From Nitrosomonas sp. Nm51 (GTDB lineage Bacteria; Pseudomonadota; Gammaproteobacteria; Burkholderiales; Nitrosomonadaceae), in contig NZ_FOGH01000024.1 in NCBI RefSeq assembly GCF_900111165.1, forward strand, positions 1 through 38,058: a stretch of DNA of 38,058 nucleotides, read 5' to 3'. Every line of letters starts with the position of its first letter. Positions within the stretch are counted from its first letter, which is position 1. Below are positions 36,795 through 38,058 of the stretch, piece by piece. The notes beneath the pieces are model-generated. The model was given only the letters and a program-made list of their open reading frames with translations. It was not told where the DNA came from and did not search any database. The translations under genes were made by a program, and so were the position numbers.

Positions 36795-36850
36795 TAATTT
36801 GGCATGTCAAATAACCCAGAAAGTTATTGTGACAAATTTGTGCCAAATTA
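36795..36850. repeat. Imperfect inverted repeat near attR
   Basis: TAATTTGGCA (36795-36804) and TGCCAAATTA (36841-36850) pair exactly. Inner stretches TGTCA/TGACA and AATAAC/GTTATT extend the symmetry. It lies 100 bp inside attR and may hold integrase or excisionase arm sites. Confidence 0.55.
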
Positions 36851-36950
36851 CAACTGATATACCTTAATTTGTGGTTGTTTGAAATTTGTTTTGACTACAG
36901 CAAGCGTTGTAAGCAATTGATTTGTAATAGCATATAATTCTAGGTTACGT

Positions 36951-36995
36951 TTCGTAATCAGTAGGTCGGAGGTTCGACTCCTCTCAACAGCACCA
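36951..36995 (+). other. attR: displaced 3' end of tRNA-Thr
   Basis: A partial tRNA copy runs from the anticodon loop (TTCGTAA) to CCA at 36993-36995. Its T-stem GGAGG/CCTCT still pairs (one G-T wobble) but differs from the intact tRNA. It lacks the 5' half, so it is not a gene. By the usual logic of tRNA integration this is the original host 3' end, pushed away by the insertion. Confidence 0.85.
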
Positions 36996-37317
36996 TAAAT
37001 ACAATGAGTTACCTAGTTATTTTGAATGGCTTCTCATCTTGAGTCACCACTGAGTCACCAAGCGAGATAGTAACATAAAGCGAAGAATAGCAATTTTTGC
37101 TCCGCTATTGACAAGCCCGGGTGATTGCAAAACTTCGTCTCAATGTCGGCAGCAGGATGGCTTATAGTTTCAAAGATATTAATTTCTTTAAACTCAGAAT
37201 TATGGCACTACATGAATCTAATTAGGTTCTTGTCGGTTGAACACGAAAGTAAGCACTTGCCGAGCAAACCGAAAACAGTACAAATACGAGAACTTTAATA
37301 AAGATTGATGCTGCAAA
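36996..37317. other. 322-bp gap after attR
   Basis: No gene is supported. GAGTCACC occurs twice in tandem (37041-37060 region). On the minus strand a 31-codon frame ends ISLGDSVVTQDEKPFKITR before a TAA, which faintly resembles the tail of tRNA-linked integrases; see findings. Confidence 0.35.
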
Positions 37318-37746
37318 TTATCCTGAGCGCCATAAGAATAAAATACTCAGCCCAATCAATGGCATGAGGAACTTCCAACTGAATGCTAGTCTGAATATTC
37401 CTATGATGGCTTCCGCGAGTAGATGGCCTTTTGCTTGATTCCACACATATTGACCAAATAAGAATCCCATTAATCCACCAAATATTATGAAGTAGATAAT
37501 GCCCTGTAATAGCCAGGCAACCAATTGAACATGCTGAGCCGGGATTATTGCGAATAGATCATTAAAAAGTGCTTCAACAATCACGGTTATAAAGGGTAAT
37601 GCAATGGCTGTTGTGATTAATGCTGAAGAAGCTCTTTTTGCACCTACCACCATACAGATACCTCCAAGTACGAGAAACAAGACTAATATCTGACCTAGCA
37701 TTTCAGCAGGAATCAGCATCAGTGTCGGAGTAACAGCACGATTCAT
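37318..37746 (-). CDS. Small four-TM membrane protein (unknown)
   Basis: I do not recognise this 142-residue protein. It has four hydrophobic segments (about 17-36, 41-62, 75-100, 108-138) with few charges and a C-terminal FLWRSG. GGAG lies 8 bases before the ATG at 37746, supporting expression. It lies just outside the tRNA-Thr element, in a region edged by mobile-element remnants. It could be a chromosomal gene or the remains of another island. Confidence 0.6.
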   Translation of the reverse strand: MNRAVTPTLMLIPAEMLGQILVLFLVLGGICMVVGAKRASSALITTAIALPFITVIVEALFNDLFAIIPAQHVQLVAWLLQGIIYFIIFGGLMGFLFGQYVWNQAKGHLLAEAIIGIFRLAFSWKFLMPLIGLSILFLWRSG

Positions 37747-37899
37747 CGTAAATCTCCGTTTTTTGATTATATGGTGAGTAAGCTATTTTTTCTCTATCTC
37801 AATCAGTATGCAAGCATGTGATTTGTTTTCAATGCTTTATTATTTCCCATCCCGGTTTAACTTTGTTCAGTATGATTTGATTACCCCCACCAATTGGCC

Positions 37900-38058
37900 C
37901 CTTATGAATGCCATGCGCGATTCCTTCATACACACGAGTCCCTTTGGGTACTTTTATGGCAACTGTCCCGTGTCAATTATCCTGGCCGGTTTGGCGACAA
38001 TTATGATGGCCGGTTGAGTTTTTTATGATTTTTTCAGATTTTTCCTCCTGTAACTTTC
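37900..38058 (-). mobile_element. Possible IS21-type element end, cut by the window edge
   Basis: Two related 21-base repeats lie at 37969-37989 and 37993-38013 (minus-strand form CCGGCCA..ATAATTG.C.C, five mismatches). Beyond them, on the minus strand, the frame reads ESYRRKNLKKS and then TAA, which resembles the basic tail of an IstB. Closely spaced terminal repeats after istB are typical of IS21 ends. Too little is in the window to be sure. Confidence 0.35.

Noticed and set aside
36951..36995. A second tRNA gene after the element
   Set aside because: Only the 3' half from the anticodon loop is present; there is no acceptor 5' strand or D-arm.
37808..38017. 69-codon plus-strand frame at the right edge
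   Set aside because: It covers the paired 21-base repeats and shows no protein family features.

Overview
The window looks like chromosome of a betaproteobacterium. A nitrifier of the Nitrosomonas type is my best guess. That rests on the EpsL/EpsB exopolysaccharide pair, an rpsF-priB-rpsR-rplI cluster, guaBA, and the scatter of IS4/IS21-type remnants and small inverted-repeat elements. The genus is inference; no rRNA or marker gene is present.

Layout. At 1-710 lies a scrambled island edge beside the 3' end of guaA: the N-terminal part of a P4-type integrase joined to an internal piece of an IS21 istB, plus short repeats. At 711-7325 are guaBA (GMP synthesis), two exported or membrane proteins, a TolB-like beta-propeller and a glutaredoxin-MauE fusion. 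At 7503-15939 is a tight beta-oxidation operon (acyl-CoA dehydrogenase, thiolase, bifunctional hydratase/dehydrogenase, acetyl-CoA hydrolase/transferase) followed by a RibD-C reductase. At 16647-19267 are an EpsL-like outer-membrane protein and an undecaprenyl-phosphate sugar phosphotransferase. At 19841-21393 (minus) is the ribosomal operon rpsF-priB-rpsR-rplI. At 21740-24238 is trpGDC without trpE. At 24493-24879 (minus) is a SugE/Gdx guanidinium exporter under a guanidine-II (mini-ykkC) riboswitch. At 25010-30250 are TauE/SafE, DUF4126, a polyprenol-kinase-like membrane protein, a decayed DUF2845 gene and tex, whose stop codon is overlapped by a 267-bp MITE-like element.

At 31226 is tRNA-Thr(CGU). 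It is the entry point of a compact integrated element of about 5.7 kb (roughly 31257-36967). The far end carries a copy of the tRNA 3' end. The element encodes a tyrosine integrase, an overlapping excisionase-like HTH protein and a replication-initiator-like protein. It has a non-coding replication-origin candidate with a perfect 42-bp tandem repeat and a 73-nt hairpin. Two A+T-rich cargo genes follow: a two-TM protein with a soluble domain, and a DUF2971 protein. This is the most interesting part of the window: a minimal replicating integrative element, or satellite, with a possible defence cargo.

After the element come a small four-TM protein and, at the right edge, repeats resembling the end of an IS21-type element.
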